A DNA stretch of 64,000 bases from G963708325 sp963708325 (GTDB lineage: Bacteria > Actinomycetota > Thermoleophilia > Solirubrobacterales > 70-9). Shown here one piece after another: positions 33,758 to 41,404 of the stretch. The notes below the pieces were generated by a model. That model ran no database searches. It was not told the origin of the DNA and was given only the letters and a program-made list of their open reading frames with translations. Location of the stretch: NCBI GenBank assembly GCA_963708325.1, contig OY970203.1, positions 1,302,001 to 1,366,000 on the forward strand, read 5' to 3'. Position numbers and translations under genes: made by a program. Numbering within the stretch: position 1 is the first letter of the stretch; each line of letters begins with the position of its first letter.

Positions 33758-33764
33758 TCCGGCG

Positions 33765-36700
33765 ATGGATCCGGCACCGGCGGCAGCGCCGCACCAGCTC
33801 AGCGACGCCCAGCGGCGCGTCGTCGAGCACAGCGCCGGCACCCTGCTGGTGATCGGAGCCGCCGCCACCGGCAAGACGGAGGCGCTCTCCCGCCGGCTGG
33901 CGCGGATCGCGTCCGACCGCGACGAGCCCGGGGGCGCCCTGGTTGTCACCCGCTCGCACGCCGCAGCGGCGAGCATCCGCGCCCGCGCCGAGGCCGCGAT
34001 CGCGGGGGCCTACGAGGAGCTCTGGGCGGGCACGTTCCAGGAGGTCGCCGAGCGGCTGCTGCGCGACTACGCGGTCGAGGCCGGCCTCGATCCCTTGTTC
34101 GAGCCGGTTGGGGCCGCCGACCGACTGGCGATGCTGCTGGACCGCATCGATCGGCTGCCGCTGAGGCGCCACGAGATCCGCGGTAACCCGGCGGGACTGC
34201 TGGCCCGCCTGCTGCAGCGGATCGACGCGCTCAAGGAGGCGGGGGTATCCGCCACGGACCTCGCCGCTCAGGCCAAGGAGCGCGAGCGGGCAGCCGCCGG
34301 AGAGGCCGAGCTGGAGGCGGCGAGGCGCGAGGCCGAGTTCGTCTCGCTCTATCTGGAGCATGACCGCATCCTGCGCGAGGCCGGCAGCCTGGACTCGGGC
34401 GACCTCGTCGCCGAGCTCACCCGGCTGCTGCGCGTCCGCGCCGACGTGCGCGACCGTCTTGGGCAACGGTTCCCGCACCTGATCGTCGACGAGTACGAGG
34501 ACGCGGGCGCGGCGCGGCGGGCGATGCTCGCCGCGCTCGCCGAGATCGGGGGCAGCGCGGTGATCGCGTGCGACTACGACCAGTCGATCGCGGTGCCCGA
34601 CGGCGGGCCGGGCGGCGGCGTCGAGGAGCTGCGCGAGCGCCACCCAGACGCCGTCGAGGTGAGGCTCGAGGAGTGCTTCCGCTGCGGAGACGACGCCGTC
34701 GACGCCGCCCGCGCCGTGATCGCCCCGGTTGCCGAGCGCGCCGCCGACCGCGGCTGGCGATCGGCGGCGCCGGAGACCGCCGTGCGCTTCTGGCGCTGCG
34801 AGAGCGAGCGGGCCGAGGCGCAGGCGGTGGCGCGCGAGGTCGAGCACCTGATCGCGGCGAACGAGGTGAGGCCGGAGATGGTCGCGGTCGTGGTCGCCTC
34901 GCTGGAGGGCGAGGGAAGGGCGGTCGCCGCGGCCTTCGAGGAGCGCGGCGTCCCGTTCCACCTGGAGGGCCCGGCGGCGTTCTTTCGCAGGCCCGAGGTG
35001 AGGGACGTGATGGCCTGGCTGCGCGTCCTGGCCGACCCGAACGACGCCGCGGCGGCGGTGCGCGCCCTCACCCGGCCGCCGATCGAGCTGCGCTCCGTCG
35101 ACCTCGCCCGCTGCACGACAATCGCACGGCGACGCAAGCTGGACATGGTCTCCGCCCTCGACGCCGCCCTGGAGAGCCCCCAGCTGCCGCCCGAGGCGCG
35201 CGACCGCCTGAACGCGTTCCTGCGGCTGCACCGGGCCGCCACCCCCGCCCTGGAGGAGCTCCGCGCCGACGTCTTCGTTCGGCGCCTGATCGAGCGGGTC
35301 GGGCTGCGCCGGCACCGCCTGTTCGCGGCTCACCCGGAGGCGGCGGAGCGGTTGCTGAGCCTCTCGCGGCTCGCCGACCTCGCCGACGCCTGGGCGCGCC
35401 GTGAGCCAGGCGCCCCCACGCGCGACTTCGTCCGCTACCTGACCGCTGTCGCCGAGGCCGGCGTTCCCTCCGAGGACGCCCCCCCGCGCCCGGCGCCTCC
35501 CAGGGTGCGCGTGATCGAGCCACGCCAGGCAAAGGGGCTGGAGTTCGACCACGTCTACCTGCTCGGGCTCAACCGGCGCCTGGCGGGGGCGCGGTCGCCC
35601 GCGGTGCCCGTCACACCCGGCGCCGAGCCGGGGGGCGCTGCCGCCGACGTCGAGGCGGCGCGCCGCCGCCTCGCCTATGCGGCGATCACGCGCGCGCGAC
35701 GTGCCGTGGTGCTGTCGTGGACGGAATCGGTTCGCGAGGGCGCCGGACAGCCCGCGCAGCTCTACGAGGACGCGCGCGCGGTGCTCGACGCCTCGGAGGA
35801 GGTCCACGCGGAGGAGCTGTTCGGCCCGGCGGAGGGGCTGCAGGCCGCCTACCGGATGGCCCGCGACGAGATGCTCGAGGCCTCGTGGAAGGTCGGCGGC
35901 AGCCTCGGCGAGCTGCGCCTCGACACCTACATGGACGTCAACCGCGCGGTCGCCCGCTTCCTCGAGCTGCTCAAGCTCGCGGCGCTCGTCCAGCGCCCCG
36001 CGGACCAGGCCGCCGCGGAGGCGCTGGAGTCGCTGAACGAGCTGCTGCGCTCGGTCGCCACCCCGGAGCAGCGCGCCGAGCTCGAGCGGTCCACCCTCGA
36101 CGCCTACCTGCTCGCCGAGGAGAGCGAGCGAACGAGGCGCCGCGAGCTGGTCGCCTCCCGCGAGGAGCCCTCCCTGGAGGCGTTCATCCCCCGCCGCGGA
36201 GGCGGGCTCGGGCTCTCGGCGTCCGACGTCGAGCTCTACCGCACCTGCCCGCTGAAGTACAAATTCGCGCGCGTCTTCGCGATCCCCCAGGAGCAGACGA
36301 TCAACCAGCGCTTCGGGATCCTCATCCACCAGGTGCTGGAGCGCTTCCACGCCGAGGAGGGAAGGGGCGCAGGCGAGGGCGAGAGCCTGGACCGCCTCCT
36401 GGCGCTGTTCGAGGCCGGCTGGCGGCGCGCCGGGTTCGCGGCCTCCGACGACGAGCTTCAGTTTCGCGACCGGGCGGTGGCGGCGCTCACCCGCTACCAC
36501 GAGCGTCATCGCAGCTCGCCGACGTCCCCTGTGTGGCTGGAGCGTGGCTTCGCCTTCCGGCTCGGCCCTCACCAGCTGCGCGGCCGCGTGGACCGGGTCG
36601 ACCGGCTCGCGGACGGCGCCTACGAGCTGATCGACTACAAGACCGGGGTGCCGAAGACCGCCGCCGAGCTGGCCGACGACGTCCAGCTGGCGATCTATCG

Positions 36701-36932
36701 GCTCGGCGCGCGCGAGGCCTGGCAGATCGAGGCCGACGCGCAGAGCTACTACTACGTCCTCGACGATCGCAAGGTGGCTGTGCAGAGCTCGCCAGACGAC
36801 CTCGAGCGGGTCGAGAGGACCGTGCTCGACGTCGGCGCCGGGATCATGGGCCAGGACTTCGAGCCACGCCCCTCCTACGAGGTGTGCTCGTGGTGCGACT
36901 ACCGGCTGATCTGCCCGGCGGCCGAGACCTGA
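33765..36932 (+). CDS. UvrD/Rep-type helicase fused to a RecB-like Fe-S nuclease
   Basis: 1055 residues. N-terminal superfamily 1A helicase: Walker A IGAAATGKTEA (about 30-40), Walker B LIVDEYEDAG (about 238-247, DEYED for the usual DEYQD), and late AYAAITRARRAVVL (motif VI) near 640. C-terminal PD-(D/E)XK nuclease: RGRVDRVDRL and LIDYKTG (about 955). YRTCPLKYKF near 826 and CSWCDYRLIC near 1040 give the four cysteines of an AddB/Cas4-like 4Fe-4S cluster. It is most like the AdnA/AdnB-type end-resection motors of actinobacteria, but no partner subunit is adjacent. Confidence 0.88.
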   Translation: MDPAPAAAPHQLSDAQRRVVEHSAGTLLVIGAAATGKTEALSRRLARIASDRDEPGGALVVTRSHAAAASIRARAEAAIAGAYEELWAGTFQEVAERLLRDYAVEAGLDPLFEPVGAADRLAMLLDRIDRLPLRRHEIRGNPAGLLARLLQRIDALKEAGVSATDLAAQAKERERAAAGEAELEAARREAEFVSLYLEHDRILREAGSLDSGDLVAELTRLLRVRADVRDRLGQRFPHLIVDEYEDAGAARRAMLAALAEIGGSAVIACDYDQSIAVPDGGPGGGVEELRERHPDAVEVRLEECFRCGDDAVDAARAVIAPVAERAADRGWRSAAPETAVRFWRCESERAEAQAVAREVEHLIAANEVRPEMVAVVVASLEGEGRAVAAAFEERGVPFHLEGPAAFFRRPEVRDVMAWLRVLADPNDAAAAVRALTRPPIELRSVDLARCTTIARRRKLDMVSALDAALESPQLPPEARDRLNAFLRLHRAATPALEELRADVFVRRLIERVGLRRHRLFAAHPEAAERLLSLSRLADLADAWARREPGAPTRDFVRYLTAVAEAGVPSEDAPPRPAPPRVRVIEPRQAKGLEFDHVYLLGLNRRLAGARSPAVPVTPGAEPGGAAADVEAARRRLAYAAITRARRAVVLSWTESVREGAGQPAQLYEDARAVLDASEEVHAEELFGPAEGLQAAYRMARDEMLEASWKVGGSLGELRLDTYMDVNRAVARFLELLKLAALVQRPADQAAAEALESLNELLRSVATPEQRAELERSTLDAYLLAEESERTRRRELVASREEPSLEAFIPRRGGGLGLSASDVELYRTCPLKYKFARVFAIPQEQTINQRFGILIHQVLERFHAEEGRGAGEGESLDRLLALFEAGWRRAGFAASDDELQFRDRAVAALTRYHERHRSSPTSPVWLERGFAFRLGPHQLRGRVDRVDRLADGAYELIDYKTGVPKTAAELADDVQLAIYRLGAREAWQIEADAQSYYYVLDDRKVAVQSSPDDLERVERTVLDVGAGIMGQDFEPRPSYEVCSWCDYRLICPAAET

Positions 36933-36934
36933 GA

Positions 36935-36967
36935 ATCACGACCCCCACCTGCCTGACGCAAACTCAC
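36935..36967 (-). repeat. Intergenic repeat, copy B
   Basis: Fills the 42-bp gap between two convergent genes. Minus-strand reading: GTGAGTTTGCGTCAGGC then AGGTGGGGGTCGTGAT; the last 15 bases are identical to copy A. Confidence 0.6.
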
Positions 36968-36974
36968 CGGGCGC

Positions 36975-37844
36975 TCAGTTCTGCTCGGTGCCGCGCTGTC
37001 GCAGGTAGCGCTCGAAGTCGCGCGCGATCGAGTCCGCCGAGGGGACGTCGGTGCCGGGCTCGAGCTCGGCGGTCTGCTGGGCCTCGAGCGTCTCCACCAG
37101 CTCGCTGATCTCGGGGTTGGCGGCGACCGCGCGGTCCACCTGCTCGTCGAAGCGCTCGCACTCCTCCTCCAGCTCCGTGGCCTCCACCGCCACGCCGGTG
37201 AGCCCCTCCAGGCGGCGCAGCAGCGCCAGGGCGGCGTTGGGGTTGGGCACAGCGGCGACGTAGTGCGGAACCGCCGCCCACAGGCTCGCGGAGTCCATCC
37301 CCCGGCCGCGAAGGGTGTCGTGCAGGACTCCGACGATTCCCGTCGGCCCCTCGTAGGTGGAGCGCGTCAGGTCGAGCCGCTCGACCAGCTCGGCGTTGGA
37401 GGCCAGCCCGGTGATCGGCACGGGCAGCGTGTGGGCGACGTCGGCGATCAAAGCCCCCAGGGTGATGACCAGGTCGACGTCGAAGCGGTCGACCGCGGTC
37501 GCGACGGTCTCGGCGAACGTGCGCCAGCGCAGGTTCGGCTCGGTGCCGTTGAACAGCAGCAGGTCGCGCTCGGCCCCGTCGGCCTGGGCCGCCAGCAGCT
37601 CGTTCGCGGGCCAGTCGATCCGCCGGGTCTGGCCCTCGGTGAGGCTGATCGTCGGCCGGTTGACCTGGAAGTCGAAGAACTCCTCCGCGTCGATCCGCGC
37701 GACGGTCTCGGCGTCGAGCGCGTCGATCACGGCGCCCAGGGCGGCGGTGGCGGCTCCGGCGGCGTCGTTCCAGCCCGTGAACGCGCAGACGAGCACGGGC
37801 GAGCGCAGCGGCGGCGGATCGCTCTCCCAGCGCAGCGCTTCCAT
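36975..37844 (-). CDS. PAC2-family protein
   Basis: 289 residues. PAC2 domain across about 15-225 with LVCAFTGWNDAAGAATAAL near the N-terminus, FDFQVNRPTISL, and ITGLASNAELV. The archaeal/eukaryal relatives assemble proteasomes; actinobacterial PAC2 proteins are widespread and their role is open. The C-terminus (about 230-289) is an acidic, probably helical tail. A -10-like TAGGCT lies six bases before the ATG. No proteasome gene is in the window. Confidence 0.88.
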   Translation of the reverse strand: MEALRWESDPPPLRSPVLVCAFTGWNDAAGAATAALGAVIDALDAETVARIDAEEFFDFQVNRPTISLTEGQTRRIDWPANELLAAQADGAERDLLLFNGTEPNLRWRTFAETVATAVDRFDVDLVITLGALIADVAHTLPVPITGLASNAELVERLDLTRSTYEGPTGIVGVLHDTLRGRGMDSASLWAAVPHYVAAVPNPNAALALLRRLEGLTGVAVEATELEEECERFDEQVDRAVAANPEISELVETLEAQQTAELEPGTDVPSADSIARDFERYLRQRGTEQN

Positions 37845-37850
37845 GAGCTG

Positions 37851-37856
37851 AGCCTA
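37851..37856 (-). promoter_or_regulatory. -10 box TAGGCT, 6 nt before the PAC2 gene
   Basis: TAGGCT with six bases to the ATG at 37844. Confidence 0.45.
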
Positions 37857-37911
37857 CCGCGCCTCACGCCGCCGCCGGCGTTCGTCCGGGGCGGCGTTCA
37901 ACATCGATCGC

Positions 37912-38832
37912 GTGGAGGCACGGACCGCCAACCGACCGGATGCCGTGGCCGGCGACCGCGGCCCGACGGTGGCCGAGCTTCGGCCGGGTCAGCGTTTCCA
38001 GGGGGCCTACGCGTGCGTGCGGAAGGACCGGCTGACGGCGCGCAACGGCTCGCCCTACCTGTCGGTCGAGCTGCGCGACCGCACCGGCAGCGTCAGCGGG
38101 CGCGTCTTTCGCGAGCCGGACCGCGCGGGCGGGCGCTTCAACCGCGGCGACGCGGTGGCGGTGCGGGGGCGGGCGGAGCGCTTCCGCGGCGAGCTGGTCG
38201 TGGAGCTGGAGGACATCCGCCGGGCCGAGGGAGATGCGGCCGACCCCGGCGAGTTCCTTCCCGTCGCCTACCGCGACGTGGACGAGCTGGAGGGGTTCCT
38301 CGAGCACCTGGCGCGCGAGGTCCACGACCCCGGCCTGCGCGGCATGGTCGAGAGTGTGCTCGGCTCGGACCCGGTCGCCGCCGAGCTTCGCCGCGCGCCC
38401 TGCACCCGATCCGGCCACCACGCCTACCTGGGCGGGCTGCTCGAGCACACCGTCGCAGTCGGCACGCTGGCCCTGGAGCTGTGCGCCCTCCATCCCCGGC
38501 TCGACTCCGACATGCTGATCGCGGCGGCGCTCCTGCACGACGTCGGCAAGGTGCGCGAGTTCACCTACGGGGCCGAGATCGGGCTCAGCGAGGAAGGGCG
38601 GCTGATCGGTCACCTGTCGATCGGGGCGCAGATCGTCGGCGAGCACGCCAGCGCCCTTGCGGCCGAGCGCCGGCTGGCCCTGCTTCATTGCCTTCTCTCC
38701 CATCACGGCGCCGACGGAAACGGTAGGCGCGGGCAGGGATTCGGCTCGCCGGAGGCGCTGGCGCTGTACCGGCTGAACGCGCTCGACGCCGGCGTCAAGG
38801 GCGCCCTCGAGCGCGGCGTCGGCCTCGGCTAG
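37912..38832 (+). CDS. YhaM-like 3'-5' exoribonuclease (OB fold plus HD)
   Basis: 306 residues from a GTG. Residues about 20-105 form an OB-fold nucleic-acid-binding domain (LSVELRDRTGSVSGRVF); about 150-300 an HD domain with HHAYLGGLLEHT, ALLHDVGKVREF and LSHHGA. This order and the HH/HD/HHG pattern match YhaM/CBF1, Mn-dependent 3'-5' exonucleases acting on RNA or ssDNA. It is shorter in the middle than Bacillus YhaM. Its last four bases overlap the convergent arfB-like gene. Confidence 0.85.
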   Translation: MEARTANRPDAVAGDRGPTVAELRPGQRFQGAYACVRKDRLTARNGSPYLSVELRDRTGSVSGRVFREPDRAGGRFNRGDAVAVRGRAERFRGELVVELEDIRRAEGDAADPGEFLPVAYRDVDELEGFLEHLAREVHDPGLRGMVESVLGSDPVAAELRRAPCTRSGHHAYLGGLLEHTVAVGTLALELCALHPRLDSDMLIAAALLHDVGKVREFTYGAEIGLSEEGRLIGHLSIGAQIVGEHASALAAERRLALLHCLLSHHGADGNGRRGQGFGSPEALALYRLNALDAGVKGALERGVGLG

Positions 38833-39239
38833 TCGAGCTCCGGCGGGCGGCGCTCGCGCTTCGTCTGGGAGCGTTGCCGCTTCTGGTCCAGCCGGCGCTC
38901 GCGGGCGGCTGCTCCCGGGCGGGTGGGACGGCGCCGCCGCGGCTCTCGCAGCGCCTCGGCGAGGCGCTCGCGCAGGCGCTCGAGGGCGAGCTCGCGATTG
39001 CGCGCCTGGCCGCGAGTGTCCTGGGCCACCGCCGTCACCCGGGGGCCGAGGCGGTCGGCGATCCGCCGCCGCTGGGCCTCGTCGAGCGAGCCCGAGGCCT
39101 CGACGTCGAAGACCGCCTCCACGCGCGAGGCGGTGACGTTCGCGTGCTGTCCGCCGGGCCCCGAGGATCGGCTGGCCCGCAGCTCGATCTCGGTCAGCGG
39201 AATCGCCACGCCCGGGGCGACCTGAAGCGATTCGGTCAA
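38829..39239 (-). CDS. arfB: Peptidyl-tRNA hydrolase ArfB-like (GGQ domain)
   Basis: 136 residues, standard ArfB length, from a TTG at 39239 whose bases overlap the previous stop (TTGA). ASRSSGPGGQHANVTASRVE holds the GGQ motif of class I release factors. The Lys/Arg-rich C-terminus (about 100-136) is the tail that enters the empty mRNA channel. It rescues ribosomes stalled without a stop codon. The frame is open further upstream inside the transporter gene, but that would add an unrelated stretch. Last gene of a three-gene operon with two half-transporters. Confidence 0.9.
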   Translation of the reverse strand: MTESLQVAPGVAIPLTEIELRASRSSGPGGQHANVTASRVEAVFDVEASGSLDEAQRRRIADRLGPRVTAVAQDTRGQARNRELALERLRERLAEALREPRRRRPTRPGAAARERRLDQKRQRSQTKRERRPPELD

Positions 39240-39613
39240 CGCTGGGCAGGCGCCCCGAGGGCATTGCGAAAGAGCTGGACCGCAATCACGATCAGCAGCA
39301 TCGCGAAGGACAGCTGCAGGGCGCGCTCGGAGACCACGTTCGAAACCCCAACCCCGATTGCAACTCCCAGCGGGGATGTGATCCCGATCACCAAGCCGTC
39401 GCGCAGGCGGACGTTGCCGTAGCGTCGCTGCCGCCACAGGCCGACCGCGGCGACCGGCACGATCGCCAGCAGCGAGGTGGCCTCGGCATGAAGCTGAGAC
39501 TCGTCGAGGAAGAGAGCGAGCGCGGGCACGAACAGGATGCCGCCGCCGACGCCGAGCAGCCCGGCGACGACCCCGCCCGCGAACCCGAGGAGGATCGCCA
39601 GCAGCTCAGCCAT
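39236..39613 (-). CDS. Half-size TSUP (TauE/SafE) permease, second half
   Basis: 125 residues, about four membrane segments. GVVAGLLGVGGGILFVPAL is the glycine motif that appears once in each half of a TSUP anion exporter. Complete proteins have eight segments in about 250-300 residues, as in the TSUP gene at 54756-55649. Here the neighbouring upstream gene gives a matching half, so the pair probably builds one transporter as a heterodimer. Confidence 0.8.
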   Translation of the reverse strand: MAELLAILLGFAGGVVAGLLGVGGGILFVPALALFLDESQLHAEATSLLAIVPVAAVGLWRQRRYGNVRLRDGLVIGITSPLGVAIGVGVSNVVSERALQLSFAMLLIVIAVQLFRNALGAPAQR

Positions 39614-39634
39614 GCGCCGATCCGGCGTCCGCGG

Positions 39635-39997
39635 TCAAGGGATGATCAGCTCCGCAGCTATCGCCAGCAGCAGGACGGCAAAGATCAGCGAGATCGCCCG
39701 GCCCGGGATCCGCTGCTGCAGCGTGGTGCCGGCGACGACGCCGGCCACCGCCGGGATGCCCACCAGCATCCCCTTTGCCGGGTCGACGTTCCCCAGCGCC
39801 CCCTGCGCCGCGCTGGCCAGCACCGCGATCAGGAGTATCGCCGCCAGGCTCGTGCCGGTCGCGACCCGCTCGGCATAGCCGAACCACAGAATCAGAAGGG
39901 GCACGATCACCGTGCCGCCTCCGACGCCGAACAGACCGCTGAAGGCCCCGGCCGCCGTGCCGAGCAGGGCAAGCTTGACGATCCGCTCGCGGGGCAT
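39635..39997 (-). CDS. Half-size TSUP (TauE/SafE) permease, first half
   Basis: 120 residues from the ATG at 39997 (an earlier in-frame start would overlap otsB's promoter). AGAFSGLFGVGGGTVIVPLL is the TSUP glycine motif; about four membrane segments follow, and the protein ends at a natural hydrophobic tail (AIAAELIIP). It is separated from the second half by 21 nt and in a different frame, so this is not one gene broken by a single stop codon. Substrate probably a sulfur or organic anion (family knowledge). Confidence 0.78.
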   Translation of the reverse strand: MPRERIVKLALLGTAAGAFSGLFGVGGGTVIVPLLILWFGYAERVATGTSLAAILLIAVLASAAQGALGNVDPAKGMLVGIPAVAGVVAGTTLQQRIPGRAISLIFAVLLLAIAAELIIP

Positions 39998-40004
39998 GGG
40001 CCGC

Positions 40005-40010
40005 GATACT
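40005..40010 (+). promoter_or_regulatory. -10 box GATACT, 7 nt before otsB
   Basis: GATACT followed by AGGGTTC and the GTG at 40018. Confidence 0.5.
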
Positions 40011-40017
40011 AGGGTTC

Positions 40018-40842
40018 GTGACCGCCGAGTCATCTGCCGGCCCGACTCCCCCCGAGCGGATCGCCGCCCTGCTCGAGCCGCTCACCGCCGACCCCGGCTC
40101 GAGCGCGGTGCTCTGCGACGTCGACGGCACGCTGGCGCCGATCGTCGATCGAGCCGACCAGGCCGCCGTCCCCGAGCAGGCGCAGGACCTGCTGAAGCGC
40201 CTCGCGAGCCGCTACGGGCTGGTCGCGTGCGTCTCCGGCAGGCGCGCCGCCGACGCGCGCAGGCTGGTAGGCGTCGACGCGATCGCCTACCTCGGCATCC
40301 ACGGCTACGAGCGCCTGCTTCCCGGCGGCGAGCCCGTGGCGGACCCGGCGCTGGAGGGCCACGAGGGCGAGGCCGCCGAGTTCGCGGCCCAGCTCGATCT
40401 TGCCCACCTCGGAGCGCTCGGCATCCGGATCGAGGAGAAGGGCCCGATCCGGGCGCTCCACTGGCGCGGCGCCGCCCACGAGGCGGCCGCCCTGGAGGGC
40501 GCCAGGGAGATCGCCGTCGCCGCCGTCGGCCATGGCGTCGTCCCGCACTGGGGACGCAAGGTGCTGGAGATCCGCCCGGCGGTGAGCGTCAGCAAGGGGA
40601 CGGCGATCTCACGGCTGCTGGGCGAAAGCGACGTCGCCCGCGCCCTCTACGGCGGCGACGACCGCACCGACGTCGAGGCGTTCCGTCAGCTGCGATCCAG
40701 GGAGCGGTCCGACAAGCTCGAACGCGCGGTGTGCGTAGCGGTGAGGTCGGAGGAGGCGCCGGAGGAGCTCGAGGGTGAGGCCGACGCGGTGGTCGACGGC
40801 CCCGACGGCTTCATCGAAGTCCTGCGGGCGCTGGTCCGCTAG
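40018..40842 (+). CDS. otsB: Trehalose-6-phosphate phosphatase
   Basis: 274 residues from a GTG. HAD superfamily: CDVDGTLAPI (nucleophile Asp, about 38), SGR (motif II), PAVSVSKGTA (motif III Lys) and YGGDDRTDVEAF (motif IV). The GRKVLEIRP segment is characteristic of OtsB. It dephosphorylates trehalose-6-phosphate to the protectant trehalose. No trehalose-6-phosphate synthase is nearby. The next gene, a small membrane protein, begins 20 bp downstream. Confidence 0.93.
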   Translation: MTAESSAGPTPPERIAALLEPLTADPGSSAVLCDVDGTLAPIVDRADQAAVPEQAQDLLKRLASRYGLVACVSGRRAADARRLVGVDAIAYLGIHGYERLLPGGEPVADPALEGHEGEAAEFAAQLDLAHLGALGIRIEEKGPIRALHWRGAAHEAAALEGAREIAVAAVGHGVVPHWGRKVLEIRPAVSVSKGTAISRLLGESDVARALYGGDDRTDVEAFRQLRSRERSDKLERAVCVAVRSEEAPEELEGEADAVVDGPDGFIEVLRALVR

Positions 40843-40861
40843 GGGACGCGCCAGGCAGCCG

Positions 40862-41404
40862 GTGCTCTTCACGGACCTGCTCAGGATCACCGTGCTGCTG
40901 AGCGGCGGCGTAGCGACCGCGCTGGGGGGCGTCACGGTGATCAGTGCCCAGCGGCACGACGACACGCTGACACTCCTGGTCGCCGCGGGCTGGTGGCTCG
41001 CGGCCGTGGTCATCGGTCTGTTGCTTGGGGAGCGCAAGCGCGCCGCCGCGGGCGTGTCGAGCGTGCTGGCGACGGCGCGGACCGCGACCAGCCTGCCGGC
41101 CGAGAGCCCGGGACGGATCGCGCTGGGCCGGCTGTGGCCGATCGCCGTCTTCGCCGTCGCCTGCGCCGGGATTGCCTGGGTGTGGCCCCAGGTGGCCGCG
41201 ATCGGAGCCGGCTACGCGCTGCTCGCCGCCCTCGCCTGGCGCTTCCGCGAGGCGGCCGTGACCGGCGTCGAGGACCGCGACGGCGTGCGCTTCTACGTCG
41301 AGCCGGGAGGCGCGCTGCGGCCGATCCGGCTGGTGCGGACCCCCGGCCTCGGCCGCGAGCGCACCCGACCCGGCCATCCGCCGCCGCCGCCGGCGTCGCC
41401 CTAA
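40862..41404 (+). CDS. Small membrane protein of unknown function
   Basis: 180 residues from the GTG at 40862; family not recognised. Four hydrophobic segments (about 6-24, 37-52, 87-104 and 108-124) followed by a soluble C-terminal 55 residues with a Pro-rich end (RPGHPPPPPASP). Near the end, FYVEPGGALRPIRLVRTPG is well ordered and might face the cytoplasm. Probably co-transcribed with otsB. The stop overlaps the convergent polX gene by four bases. Confidence 0.65.
   Translation: MLFTDLLRITVLLSGGVATALGGVTVISAQRHDDTLTLLVAAGWWLAAVVIGLLLGERKRAAAGVSSVLATARTATSLPAESPGRIALGRLWPIAVFAVACAGIAWVWPQVAAIGAGYALLAALAWRFREAAVTGVEDRDGVRFYVEPGGALRPIRLVRTPGLGRERTRPGHPPPPPASP

Noticed and set aside
38640..39437. 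A 202-codon version of the ArfB-like gene.
   Set aside because: The first 66 codons overlap the transporter gene in another frame and have no similarity to ArfB; the TTGA-coupled start gives the standard family length.
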